Made by a program: the position numbers and the translations under genes. The notes under the pieces are model-generated. The model had not been told where the DNA came from and searched no databases. It was given only the letters and a program-made list of their open reading frames with translations. From the NCBI RefSeq assembly GCF_025370755.1, contig NZ_JAMXFC010000008.1:124001-188000 (forward strand): DNA of 64,000 bases. Direction: 5' to 3'. Source of the stretch: Laspinema sp. D2d. GTDB taxonomy: Bacteria > Cyanobacteriota > Cyanobacteriia > Cyanobacteriales > Laspinemataceae. Below, piece by piece: positions 38,691-46,780 of this stretch. Each line of letters opens with the position of its first letter. The first letter of the stretch is position 1.

Positions 38691-38853
38691 CCTATTAAAG
38701 TATCAAGACCCCAAGAGGAGCAAACCCGGATAGCACAGAGATAGATTGATATTAAGAAACATAAACATTTACTGCTTCAGGAATTGAGTAAGTTATACTA
38801 GAGCGTAGTGCAAGGCTGTAGGTCCAAATTTCTATAGGGTCTGCACAGCCCAC

Positions 38854-39510
38854 TTGATTAAACTTGAATTCCTGAATGGCATGGATATAAATTTAATCAA
38901 AGATATCATCCGGAAAATCACTATCAAATCTTGTTGGGTCGAATATTCACAAGTTTGTTCGGCATTAAAATCCTATGAACTGATGGCTGTTGAACCAGGG
39001 TTTTTTTTGAATAACAATCAGGATTTCAGGACTTATCCGATGTGTAAACCGAACGATTTTTACATTGCCTTAGCAGAGAGTTTTCCTTATCAAATGGAGT
39101 CTCTATCACATTCTCTGAATATGCCTTCGGATAAAAAACCTCCTTCAAATTGGGCGATTGACCCTAAAATCAAACCCCGTAAAAATAAGATTTTAGAGCA
39201 ATACGGAATTGATGATACTGAGGAGGATAAAGTTTTTCAAGAAATTAAGACAGTAGAAGACTTGCAGCAAGTGATTGGCAAGCTTATCAAAAAAATAGCG
39301 AGAGAATCCAACCAATCCACTATAGAGATCCAGGAGATCGGAACAGAGTTTTATAACGTTTATCAAGTACCAATCAGGTCTACCTTAAAGCAATTTTTTG
39401 CTGCTTTAAAACTGATGGATATATTACAAAATATAGAGTTTATAACGGTTGATATGGTTGATTCTAAAAAGGTTTTCTTAAAGAAAAGGAATTCTGAGGT
39501 GGTTAAGTGA
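38854..39510 (+). CDS. Unrecognised protein, possible OST-HTH/LOTUS-like C-terminus
   Basis: Protein of up to 218 residues (TTG start) or 209 (ATG at 38881); neither start has a clear ribosome site. I do not recognise the N-terminal half. Residues about 130-212 form a helix-rich stretch, from TVEDLQQVIGKLIKKIARES through IGTEFYNVYQVPIRSTLKQFF to the strand-like KKVFLKK. This spacing resembles the OST-HTH/LOTUS RNA-binding fold as fused to NYN nucleases; this is a pattern judgement only. The gene is AT-rich, contains no HIP1 site and differs from its neighbours in composition, which suggests acquisition. It stands alone between ruvC and spmAB. Confidence 0.5.
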   Translation: MIKLEFLNGMDINLIKDIIRKITIKSCWVEYSQVCSALKSYELMAVEPGFFLNNNQDFRTYPMCKPNDFYIALAESFPYQMESLSHSLNMPSDKKPPSNWAIDPKIKPRKNKILEQYGIDDTEEDKVFQEIKTVEDLQQVIGKLIKKIARESNQSTIEIQEIGTEFYNVYQVPIRSTLKQFFAALKLMDILQNIEFITVDMVDSKKVFLKKRNSEVVK

Positions 39511-39602
39511 GCAATAGGGTGGGAAGAAGCACACCCTACCATCTTACTTTGTAGCAAATTTAGGTCAGAAATCCGGTTTATTGTTTTTTTGAAGCAGATC
39601 TC

Positions 39603-40922
39603 TCAAAATGTGAGACGACAAATCAACAAAGAGGCAAGCATTCCTGTCGCATCAGCTAACAGGGCAGCGGGTAAAGTGTGGCGCGTCCGGCTCACTCCAA
39701 TACTACCAAAATAAACCGCCATCACATAAAAGGTGGTTTCCGTCGAACCTTGCATCGTTGAAACCAGATAAGACAAGAACCCATCAGGGTCATTCTCTAC
39801 AATTTCCGACATCACCCCAAATGCGCCACTGCCCGATAAAGGACGAATTAGCGCCATTGGTAAGGCTTCCGGTGGCATGGCAATCAAGTTGGTGATGGGG
39901 GATAACACTGCTGTCATCACATCCAATGCGCCACTGGTGCGAAACATCCCGATCGCCACAAAGATTGCAACCAGAAACGGGATAATTCTCACCGCAATAT
40001 CAAAGCCTTCTTTCGCCCCTTCCGTTAACACTTCATACACTTTCACCCCGCGAAAATAGCCAATCAGCAGGAAGCTACAAATCACTAAAGGTAACAACCC
40101 ATTAGAAATCGCCTCAATGATTTGGGTACTTGCCAATCCCGCCGTTCCCGTGATGGTTAATCGATAGAGAAGTGCCCCAAAAAATAGCACAATTAACCCA
40201 CCAAAGAATAACCGTCCTACCCGTCCCGGGGGTTCTAAAGGTTCAACAGGTTGGGCATATTCAGGACTCTGTGAGGGGCTGTCTGAATCCAGTTCCGGGG
40301 CGTTTACTGGGGGATTCGGGGCAGAATCTTGGTTGCGATGGGCCAGAACTTTAGCGGCTACAATGGCTACAGTGGTGGAAGCAACTGTTGCCACAAGTGA
40401 GGGAATAATAATTGCCCCGGGATTGGTGGCCCCTGCGGAGGCCCTTACAGCGATCGCCCCAATGGGTAAAAGGGTCACCGATGAGGTGTTAATGGCTAAA
40501 AATAAGCACATCGCATTGGTGGCAGTTCCAGGGTCCGAATTCAGCCGATTCAGTTCCTTCATAGCTTTGAGCCCAATGGGAGTGGCAGCATTGCCCAAAC
40601 CCAGGGCATTAGCGGCGAGATTTAAGATCATGGCAGACATGGCGGGATGATCTGCCGGGATATCAGGAAACAGTCGTAACATGAGGGGACGAATCCCTTG
40701 GGCGATCGCCTCCATGACTCCCGCCACTTCCACCACCCGCAGAATTCCCAACCACAAGGCTAACGCCCCAATTAACCCGATCGCCAAGGTAACCGCATTC
40801 GCTGCCGACTCAAATGCCGCTTCGGTCAATTCCGGCAGAGTCCCACGCATTGTTGCGACGACGGTAGACCCTACCATCAGAAACAGCCAAATGCTATTGA
40901 GGGGAGATTCAGATTTTTTCAC
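39603..40922 (-). CDS. Fused spore maturation protein SpmA-SpmB (nucleoside-recognition domain)
   Basis: Integral membrane protein (439 residues) joining SpmA-like (about 1-205) and SpmB-like (about 255-439) halves through a Pro/Glu/Ser-rich linker (about 205-240). The SpmA half has NLAANALGLGNAATPIGLKAM and AINTSSVTLLPIGAIAVR; the SpmB half has RIIPFLVAIFVAIGMFRTSGALD, RPLSGSGAFG, STMQGSTETTFYV and GVSRTRHTLPAAL. Both carry the Gate-type motif of nucleoside transporters. Cyanobacteria do not sporulate, so the role is not spore maturation; transport of a small molecule is suspected but unproven. Confidence 0.88.
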   Translation of the reverse strand: MKKSESPLNSIWLFLMVGSTVVATMRGTLPELTEAAFESAANAVTLAIGLIGALALWLGILRVVEVAGVMEAIAQGIRPLMLRLFPDIPADHPAMSAMILNLAANALGLGNAATPIGLKAMKELNRLNSDPGTATNAMCLFLAINTSSVTLLPIGAIAVRASAGATNPGAIIIPSLVATVASTTVAIVAAKVLAHRNQDSAPNPPVNAPELDSDSPSQSPEYAQPVEPLEPPGRVGRLFFGGLIVLFFGALLYRLTITGTAGLASTQIIEAISNGLLPLVICSFLLIGYFRGVKVYEVLTEGAKEGFDIAVRIIPFLVAIFVAIGMFRTSGALDVMTAVLSPITNLIAMPPEALPMALIRPLSGSGAFGVMSEIVENDPDGFLSYLVSTMQGSTETTFYVMAVYFGSIGVSRTRHTLPAALLADATGMLASLLICRLTF

Positions 40923-40996
40923 AGACGGTTCACCGGGAAAGTTTCCGAGTTATGGTAACATCACCCACCTAACAGGATAAACTTTTTTCTCTCCCC

Positions 40997-41557
40997 TCAA
41001 TCGGCATGAGTGGACATCAAAACACTATTGGCTGAGTCCAAAGATGTACCACACCAAGGACACCCAAAATCGAGAAGTTTATAATGAGAAATTTTCTGAC
41101 AATTGGGACATTTTAAACCATAGGTCGGCAGCGGTTTGCGGGGAAGGCGACGGCGTAGGGGTTGACTGATAGAGGCTTCGCTATCATCATCCTCTGGGGC
41201 AGAAAGAGTTACTCCCTGAGAAAATCGGAGGTCAATGGCAATGACTTTCAGTTTAATTTGTCCCAAACAAATCAGACTACCTAGGGTTAACATCATCTCA
41301 CCCTGGGTTAACAGTTGCCCATCTACTTTAGAAGGATTGCTGGGCCGAAGATTTCTCAAATAAAAATGACTTTTCTGGGGGTCATAAAAGATTTCAACGT
41401 GCAACCCAGAGACTGTCGGATGAAGCAACACGATATCGCAGCGAGTGGGATCGCGACCGATCCGGACGGTCCCCGGATTTTTGCTCGGTTGCTTATCCCA
41501 GATAGTTTGAGTTCTAAACTCACCCGCTTCAATCCATTTTAGGGTTAGTTCATGCAT
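40997..41557 (-). CDS. FHA-domain protein with C-terminal zinc ribbon
   Basis: Protein of 186 residues. An N-terminal forkhead-associated domain (about 15-105) shows VRIGRDPTRCDIVL, HPTVSGLHVEIFY and LRNLRPSNPSKVDGQLL, the phosphothreonine-binding pattern. The middle is a charged linker (SAPEDDDSEAS, then Arg/Pro-rich). The C-terminus holds two CxxC knuckles, CPNCQK and CPWCGT, 17 residues apart, forming a zinc ribbon. ATG at 41557 is preferred to the upstream in-frame start because it begins at the family-like MHELTLKWIEAG. It is upstream of the SpmAB gene by 74 bases on the same strand. Ser/Thr-kinase signalling is the likely context. Confidence 0.85.
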   Translation of the reverse strand: MHELTLKWIEAGEFRTQTIWDKQPSKNPGTVRIGRDPTRCDIVLLHPTVSGLHVEIFYDPQKSHFYLRNLRPSNPSKVDGQLLTQGEMMLTLGSLICLGQIKLKVIAIDLRFSQGVTLSAPEDDDSEASISQPLRRRLPRKPLPTYGLKCPNCQKISHYKLLDFGCPWCGTSLDSANSVLMSTHAD

Positions 41558-42019
41558 GGCGATCGCAAGTTTCCATAGTAGCAGCACCTGTTTTCCGCCC
41601 CTGACTCGGGAAGATATCTTTATTATCTAGCTTTTTTCGGTTCAGGAGCAAGTATAGAAGCACACCATTCTGTGAGTCTCCTATCCCTTATCCATTTCCT
41701 GGAACAGGGGAGGAGTTCACAGGGATTTTGAGTTTTGTACAGAAACGATTGAGTTTAGGCCAACATCAGGGGACAAACCCAGAATGCCATCTTCTCTACC
41801 GGGTCCGGATGTGATAATCGGGTTTCCAGTTGATCGGTCCTCTTGAAACTTTACCGGGTTCCTTCCCTGAATGGACTGGGTTTAACGAATCTTCATACTT
41901 GCGATCGCATCCGGTTCAGGTGGGGAAGTGACCCTTGAGTAAACTAAGCTAAAAAGCCTTACTCAAGGCCCTCCAGCCCTTCGCCGTTCTGTAGGACCGG
42001 GCAAATGTCTCTGATGAGT
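41558..42019. other. Gene-free stretch with one perfect inverted repeat
   Basis: No coding region is supported. The upstream region of the FHA gene lies at the left. At 41933-41942 and 41959-41968 the arms CCTTGAGTAA and TTACTCAAGG form a perfect 10-bp stem with a 16-base loop, without a T-run on either side. Confidence 0.5.
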
Positions 42020-42229
42020 TTAGGGAATCGTCTCACTCAATTCCTCCCATAACGTATTCATTTTTTCAAACGCATCTTCTAAAGAAATTTTTCCCCCAGT
42101 TGCGAGACTACTCAAAATGCTCACTCGATGACTAAAGGTTTGCAAATTTTTATGGCGAAGTAATTGTTCTGCATCCCGATTTCCGTGGGCATGATTGGGG
42201 GAATCAATAGATTGGAAATGAGTTGTCAT
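42020..42229 (-). CDS. Small conserved cyanobacterial protein, unknown function
   Basis: Product of 69 residues from ATG at 42229 (an upstream TTG/ATG at 42259 would add ten). The segment LQTFSHRVSILSSLATGGKISLEDAFEKMNTLWEEL matches a small protein pattern I recall from many cyanobacteria (NFSHRVS...LETGGKISP..AY..I..LW..L). No signal peptide or membrane span. It stands alone, upstream of nothing on its strand. Function unknown. Confidence 0.6.
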   Translation of the reverse strand: MTTHFQSIDSPNHAHGNRDAEQLLRHKNLQTFSHRVSILSSLATGGKISLEDAFEKMNTLWEELSETIP

Positions 42230-42372
42230 GGCAGAACCCTCCCATCGCTTCTGAATCACAGCGACTATTTTTTTAACTACGATAATTATCTCTGAAAAAC
42301 TCTAACCGCACAGCGATCGCTTGAACGTTAAAGGTGCGATCGTGATCAAGTGTAGCCGTGACCCCAATCTAA

Positions 42373-42400
42373 CCGGAGTGCGATCGCGATCGCACTCCGG
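42373..42400. repeat. Perfect 28-base palindrome built on two overlapping HIP1 cores
   Basis: Both halves read CCGGAGTGCGATCG, giving a perfect dyad with no loop centred on 42386/42387. It lies eight bases past the stop of the endonuclease V gene (minus strand). It could act as a hairpin after that gene but no U-tract follows. Confidence 0.7.
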
Positions 42401-42407
42401 AATGGTT

Positions 42408-43067
42408 CTAACTTGAAGCGAGGCGATCGCTGATTCGGGTAGTTTCCGGGAGTCGGTATTTCGGAGTGCAACGCAGCACATAATCCAAGGCAGTGGGTAA
42501 ACTAATGCGATGACCAATGGAAATATAAAGGGGATTGACATGACTGCGCGATCGCAGAACCGCCCCCACGGTTTCCCCTTGATCCAGCAACGGTTGCCAA
42601 CTGCCACGTTCCGGGGGTAATCCTTCATGAGTACCAATAAAGCGCGATTTTGCTACCCCAATCGCCGGGAGATTCGTCAAGACCCCCAAATGACAAGCAA
42701 TCCCAAACCGCCGGGGATGGGCCAATCCCTGACCATCACAGAGTAGCAAATCTGGCACAATAGACAACTGTTCCAGGGCCTCCAAAACCGCCGGAACTTC
42801 GCGAAACGAAAGGAATCCAGGAATGTAGGGGAAGTGAGTCGGACACCGGGCGATCGCCTGATCACACAGTTGCAAATCTGGAAAACTTAACACCGCCACT
42901 GCCGCCTGCGTCACATTATCCTGTTCCTGATATCCCGCATCCACCCCCGCCACATATCGAACCTGTGGCAAGTCATCTTCTACAATGACTTGTTCCCGTA
43001 ACTCTTCCTGAATTGCCCTCGCCTCCTCCACCGTCTCCGGCCAACTTTGGGGCTTATCAATTTTCAT
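42408..43067 (-). CDS. nfi: Endonuclease V (deoxyinosine 3' endonuclease)
   Basis: DNA repair nuclease (219 residues) that nicks the second phosphodiester bond 3' to deoxyinosine. The catalytic acids are in place: Asp43 in AGVDAGYQ, Glu90 in [10 protein letters not shown] and Asp111 in [14 protein letters not shown]. The wedge region [10 protein letters not shown] is identical to the E. coli enzyme. ATG at 43067 begins a normal-length protein. It is divergent from the prohibitin gene and transcribed alone. Confidence 0.95.
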   Translation of the reverse strand: MKIDKPQSWPETVEEARAIQEELREQVIVEDDLPQVRYVAGVDAGYQEQDNVTQAAVAVLSFPDLQLCDQAIARCPTHFPYIPGFLSFREVPAVLEALEQLSIVPDLLLCDGQGLAHPRRFGIACHLGVLTNLPAIGVAKSRFIGTHEGLPPERGSWQPLLDQGETVGAVLRSRSHVNPLYISIGHRISLPTALDYVLRCTPKYRLPETTRISDRLASS

Positions 43068-43304
43068 AACATTTTATTACTTTTAAGACAATTTTCTGGA
43101 TTCCGGTTTAACATTTTAAGAGTCACTCAATTTGTATCAAACTTTGGGAGACAACAATAGTCCCGCAAGTCCCTGGGAATATCAAAGTCAAACCTAGACC
43201 CATCTGGACTGAAATTCTTAAAAACTTAAGAAAAATTTAATAAAGGTTCGGGATGGGGTGTTTTTTACAAACCGTAAGTTTCAACCTCATTAAGGTAAAT
43301 TCCA

Positions 43305-44147
43305 ATGCCAGCTAAAACCAGTTATTCTTACGACTCAAAGACCATTTTCTGGATTGCCGGTTCCGTGATTGGAGGAATATTCTTCTTAATTTTAGCCGCC
43401 AATTTAAAACCTTTTGTGATTATCAACGCCGGGGAACGGGGCGTGGTCATGAAATTTGGAAAAGTCCAGGAAGGCATTCTCGATGAAGGGATTCACGGAA
43501 TTATTCCCTTAGTCACCCGCGTGGAAACCCTCAGCGTTCGGGTGCAAAAAGATGAACTCAAAGCCGATGCTGCTTCTAAAGATTTACAGTATGTTACCAT
43601 TAATGTCGCCCTGAATTGGCGTGTGGATGCTACTCAAGTTAACAAGGTTTATCAGACCATAGGCGATGAAACTCAAATTGTCAACCTGATTATTTCCCCC
43701 GCTGTTTCTGAAGTGGTGAAAGCAGCAACGGCTAAAAATAATGCTGAAGAAATCATCACCCGACGCCGAGAATTAAAACAAGAAATCGATAGTGATATTC
43801 GGCAACGACTGGCTAGTTATGGCGTTTTAGTTGATGATATTTCCTTGGTAAATATTGAATTTTCTCCGGAATTTGCTAAAGCCATTGAAGCCAAGCAAAT
43901 TGCAGAACAAGAAGCCAGACGAGCCTCATTTATTGCCCAGAAAGCCGAACAAGAAGCTTTTGCGGAAATTAATCGGGCCAAAGGTCAAGCTGAAGCCCAA
44001 CGATTGTTACGAGAAAACCTAACTCCATCGATTCTTCAAAAAGAAGCCATTGAAAAATGGAATGGACAATTTCCGATGGTGATGGGGGGTAATGGAGCCT
44101 TGCCATTTATTAATATTACGCCACCTGCTTCTACCGCTAATCCCTAA
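43305..44147 (+). CDS. Prohibitin/SPFH-domain membrane protein
   Basis: Bitopic membrane scaffold protein (280 residues). An N-terminal span (about 14-33) is followed by the SPFH domain (about 35-195; INAGERGVVMKFGKVQEG, KDLQYVTINVALNWRV) and a long Ala/Glu-rich coiled coil (about 190-245) that drives oligomerisation into rings. Homologues (Synechocystis Phb1 type) sit in plasma or thylakoid membranes and are linked to membrane quality control by FtsH proteases (family knowledge). It is transcribed alone; the cytochrome P450 gene follows after 114 bases. Confidence 0.92.
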   Translation: MPAKTSYSYDSKTIFWIAGSVIGGIFFLILAANLKPFVIINAGERGVVMKFGKVQEGILDEGIHGIIPLVTRVETLSVRVQKDELKADAASKDLQYVTINVALNWRVDATQVNKVYQTIGDETQIVNLIISPAVSEVVKAATAKNNAEEIITRRRELKQEIDSDIRQRLASYGVLVDDISLVNIEFSPEFAKAIEAKQIAEQEARRASFIAQKAEQEAFAEINRAKGQAEAQRLLRENLTPSILQKEAIEKWNGQFPMVMGGNGALPFINITPPASTANP

Positions 44148-44165
44148 CTTTAAAGGAGGAGGGAA

Positions 44166-44231
44166 ATGTCATCAATTCACCTCAAACTAGGGGGTTTGGT
44201 TTCACGTTTTCGCCCTCCAATGTCAAAATAG
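44166..44231 (+). CDS. Possible 21-residue small open reading frame
   Basis: An ATG at 44166 follows a near-perfect ribosome site, AAGGAGGA at 44153-44160, with a six-base spacing. The frame encodes a short basic peptide ending in RFRPPMSK before TAG at 44229. The ribosome site is better than that of most genes here and is not used by a longer frame. It could be a leader peptide for the P450 gene 30 bases downstream, or chance. No homology can be judged by eye. Confidence 0.3.
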   Translation: MSSIHLKLGGLVSRFRPPMSK

Positions 44232-44261
44232 AGGGGAAGTAGTTTCGAGACAGACAAATCC

Positions 44262-45596
44262 ATGACTTCCAACGAGACCCTGCGATCGCGTCCCCTCCCT
44301 CCTGGTAAATTAGGCTTACCTCTGATTGGCGAAACCCTGAGCTTTTTTCGCGATCGCGACTTCCATAAGAAGCGCCGCGAAAAATATGGAACCGTTTACA
44401 AAACCCATCTGTTTGGACAACCCACAATCGTCCTAATTGGGTCCGAAGCGAATCGCTTTTTGTTCACCCATGATAATAGCTATTTTACCGCCTCTTTTCC
44501 CCCGAGTACCCGCATCTTACTCGGTCCCCACTCCCTCACCATCCAAAGCGGCAACGAACATACCAGCAGACGGCGATTGATGGCACAGGCATTTTTTCCC
44601 CAAGCGATCGCTGGATACCTTCCCGGCATGGAACAACTCACCGATCGCTATCTGAAACAATGGGAAACCCTCCAAGAACTGACCTGGTATCCGGAACTCC
44701 GAACCTATATGTTTGACATTGCCAGTACCTTATTAATTGGCACTGAAACCGGATCCGAAACCATCTATCTCAGTCAAATTTTTAAAACCTGGGCTGAAGG
44801 ATTATTTTCGATTCCCATCAATCTGCCTTGGACACCATTTGGAAAAGCCCTCCACTGCCGGAAACTGCTACTCGAAAAAATCGAAGAAATTGTCCATCGC
44901 CGCCAACAAGAAACCGCACCTAGAAACGATGCCCTAGGGTTACTGTTAGCGGCCAAAGATGAAGAGGGAAATGGATTAAGCTTAGATGAAATCAAAGACC
45001 AAATATTGCTACTCCTCTTTGCCGGTCATGAAACCCAAACCTCTTCACTCTCATCCCTCTGTCTACTCCTAGCACAACATCCCCACGTGATTACCAAATT
45101 GCGGGAAGAACAGGAAAAAGTCGGCTTTACGGGTTCTCTCAATATGGAGATACTCAAAGAGATGATTTACTTAGAACAGGTGGTCAAAGAAGTCTTACGA
45201 TTAGTGCCACCCGTTGCCGGAGGATTTCGCCGCGTACTTGAATCTTGCGAATTTAATAACTATCAAATTCCCGAAGGTTGGATGGTTTTGTATCAAATTA
45301 ATCAACTGCACAAAGATAGTTCAATTTATTCTAATCCTCAAGAATTTGACCCCGATCGCTTTAGTTTAGACCGCGCAGAAGATAAGCCAAAACCCTTTAC
45401 CTGGATACCCTTTGGAGGCGGTGCGAGAGAATGTGTAGGTAAGGCATTTGCCATGTTAGCCTTACGGGTTTTTACAGCCCATTTAGTCCACGGTTATGAC
45501 TGGGAATTGTTGCCGGACCAAAATTTACAATTATCCATGATCCCAACCCCCTCTCCTCGGGATGGATTGCGGGTCAAGTTTAGCCGAAGAGGCTAG
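44262..45596 (+). CDS. Cytochrome P450, CYP120 family
   Basis: Haem-thiolate monooxygenase (444 residues) of the CYP120 type, whose Synechocystis member CYP120A1 hydroxylates retinoic acid (recalled). The N-terminus PPGKLGLPLIGETLSF is the P450 proline hinge, the I-helix oxygen motif is AGHETQTSS, the K-helix ExxR lies in EVLRLVPP, and the haem loop FGGGARECVG puts the ligand at Cys391. No membrane anchor, so it is soluble, like CYP120A1. It follows the prohibitin gene and is followed by a 40-base perfect palindrome. Redox partners are not encoded nearby. Confidence 0.93.
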   Translation: MTSNETLRSRPLPPGKLGLPLIGETLSFFRDRDFHKKRREKYGTVYKTHLFGQPTIVLIGSEANRFLFTHDNSYFTASFPPSTRILLGPHSLTIQSGNEHTSRRRLMAQAFFPQAIAGYLPGMEQLTDRYLKQWETLQELTWYPELRTYMFDIASTLLIGTETGSETIYLSQIFKTWAEGLFSIPINLPWTPFGKALHCRKLLLEKIEEIVHRRQQETAPRNDALGLLLAAKDEEGNGLSLDEIKDQILLLLFAGHETQTSSLSSLCLLLAQHPHVITKLREEQEKVGFTGSLNMEILKEMIYLEQVVKEVLRLVPPVAGGFRRVLESCEFNNYQIPEGWMVLYQINQLHKDSSIYSNPQEFDPDRFSLDRAEDKPKPFTWIPFGGGARECVGKAFAMLALRVFTAHLVHGYDWELLPDQNLQLSMIPTPSPRDGLRVKFSRRG

Positions 45597-45634
45597 AAAT
45601 GGAGGGAGTTAAGAACGTTTCCGTATAGTCGCAT

Positions 45635-45674
45635 CCTAATGGAGAGTTGATTCGCGAATCAACTCTCCATTAGG
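45635..45674. repeat. Perfect 40-base palindrome after the P450 gene
   Basis: Two 20-base halves are exact reverse complements; the left half begins CCTAATGGAGAG and the centre is TTCGCGAA. It lies 38 bases past the P450 stop. It would form a very stable hairpin with almost no loop. It may be a terminator or a dispersed palindromic repeat; no clean T-run follows. Confidence 0.8.
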
Positions 45675-45747
45675 CGTTTAATAGTAGTAAATATTGCGTA
45701 AGTCTTACCATAAGAAATAGGGCTGTCATCGCGCATCCCATAACCTC

Positions 45748-45779
45748 TTGACAATCACGGTAAGATTAGCTAGTATAAT
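45748..45779 (+). promoter_or_regulatory. Promoter of the mazEF-type operon
   Basis: TTGACA at 45748-45753. Two -10 candidates follow: TAGTAT at 45771-45776 (17-base spacer) and TATAAT at 45774-45779 (20-base spacer). The start codon is 34 bases further on. Toxin-antitoxin promoters are usually repressed by the antitoxin-toxin complex binding here. Confidence 0.5.
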
Positions 45780-45813
45780 AAAGGAATGCTACCAGACCGC
45801 TAAAAGTTAGACT

Positions 45814-46044
45814 ATGAGCAAAAAAGTTAGCATCACCCTAGACGATGAAGTTTTAAAATTTGTAGATACAATTGCACCGGGCCATAACCGTAGCCGATTT
45901 ATTAATGATATTCTTTTAAAAGAAAAACAGCAGCGGTTAATGAGAGAGCTTGCCGATGCTTATCGAGAACAAAGTAATGACCCAGAATTTCAACAAGAGG
46001 TCTTAGCTTGGGATGTTACGGTGAGCGATGGTTTAAATGCCTAA
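45814..46044 (+). CDS. Ribbon-helix-helix antitoxin, MazE-like
   Basis: Short protein (76 residues) with an N-terminal ribbon-helix-helix DNA-binding motif: strand KVSITLDDEVLKFVD and helices ending NRSRFINDILLKEKQ. An acidic C-terminal tail, ending in VTVSDGLNA, would bind and block the toxin. Its stop overlaps the toxin start by eight bases, the usual coupling of these pairs. As the toxin gene is broken, the antitoxin may remain as an orphan or act on a related toxin elsewhere. Confidence 0.85.
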   Translation: MSKKVSITLDDEVLKFVDTIAPGHNRSRFINDILLKEKQQRLMRELADAYREQSNDPEFQQEVLAWDVTVSDGLNA

Positions 46045-46403
46045 CGCAATTTTAACTTATAAACGAGGCGAAATCTGGTGGGTGGATCTTCAGCCAGTTA
46101 TTGGCAGTGAAACTGATAAACAGCGTCCTTGTTTTATTTTGCAAAATGATATTGGGAATCAACAGGGTTCGACTACAATTATTGCTCCCTTATTGCCAGG
46201 GAGTAAAAAATATCCGTTTGTTGTTAATGTCAAGCCAACGTTACAAAATGGATTGGATGGCGATCGCTATATCAATTTAAGCCAACCAAATCAGAGCAGT
46301 AGATGCTCAACGGATCAAGACAAAACAGGGGGTTTTAGAGGATGAATATTGGAGTAAAATTGAAAAAGCAATAACAATTGAGCTGGGTTTCTCCAAAGAG
46401 TAG
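46037..46403 (+). pseudogene. MazF/PemK-type endoribonuclease toxin, frameshifted
   Basis: A MazF-family mRNA interferase gene broken by a 4-bp tandem duplication, CCAACCAA at 46282-46289. Before it the frame reads YKRGEIWWVDLQPVIGSE, KQRPCFILQND and TTIIAPL up to INLSQ, all classic MazF. After it the same frame runs into unrelated residues and stops at 46345. Deleting one CCAA restores IRAVDAQRIKTKQG and VLEDEYWSKIE to a TAG at 46401, giving 120 residues, a full MazF length. The N-terminal two thirds (102-residue product) may still be made but lacks the C-terminal helix. Confidence 0.9.
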
Positions 46404-46628
46404 TTCTGAGGTTCTATTGAACTTTGGCTTGGTTATCTTCATCTGCAACGCTTTATCAGCTTGCCGCCACAGCTTTTTATCCAGGGAATTTTGTGAGTTA
46501 CTCTAGTCTAGGTATTTGTTAGATTTCAAATTGTCAATAAAAGATTTAAGGATAGCCAAAAAGAGCGCATCCAAAAATAAAAGAGTTTACAACTTGCTCT
46601 AAGCTGTAAACTCTTGATCATAATAGAG

Positions 46629-46709
46629 TGCGGACGGGGAGACTCGAACTCCCACATCAAAGACACTAGAACCTAAATCTAGCGCGTCTACCAATTCCGC
46701 CACGTCCGC
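46629..46709 (-). tRNA. tRNA-Leu (anticodon UAG)
   Basis: An 81-base class II tRNA. The acceptor stem GCGGACG pairs with CGTCCGC; the discriminator is A. The anticodon arm CTAGA-TTTAGGT-TCTAG gives anticodon TAG for CTA/CTN leucine codons; the T-arm has GTTCGAGTC. The D-loop contains AATTGGTAGACGC and the long variable arm is typical of leucine. The 3' CCA is not encoded. It lies 71 bases after holB on the same strand. Confidence 0.96.
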
Positions 46710-46780
46710 ATAAGTTTATCTTAGCAGAGGTTGCCCTCTTGCACAAGCATTTTGTGCCAACCCCCAAAAATCTGGAATTC

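Noticed and set aside
46037..46403. Programmed ribosomal frameshift in the mazF-type gene
   Set aside because: The break is an exact 4-base tandem duplication with no slippery heptamer or clear downstream stimulator, so mutation is the simpler explanation.
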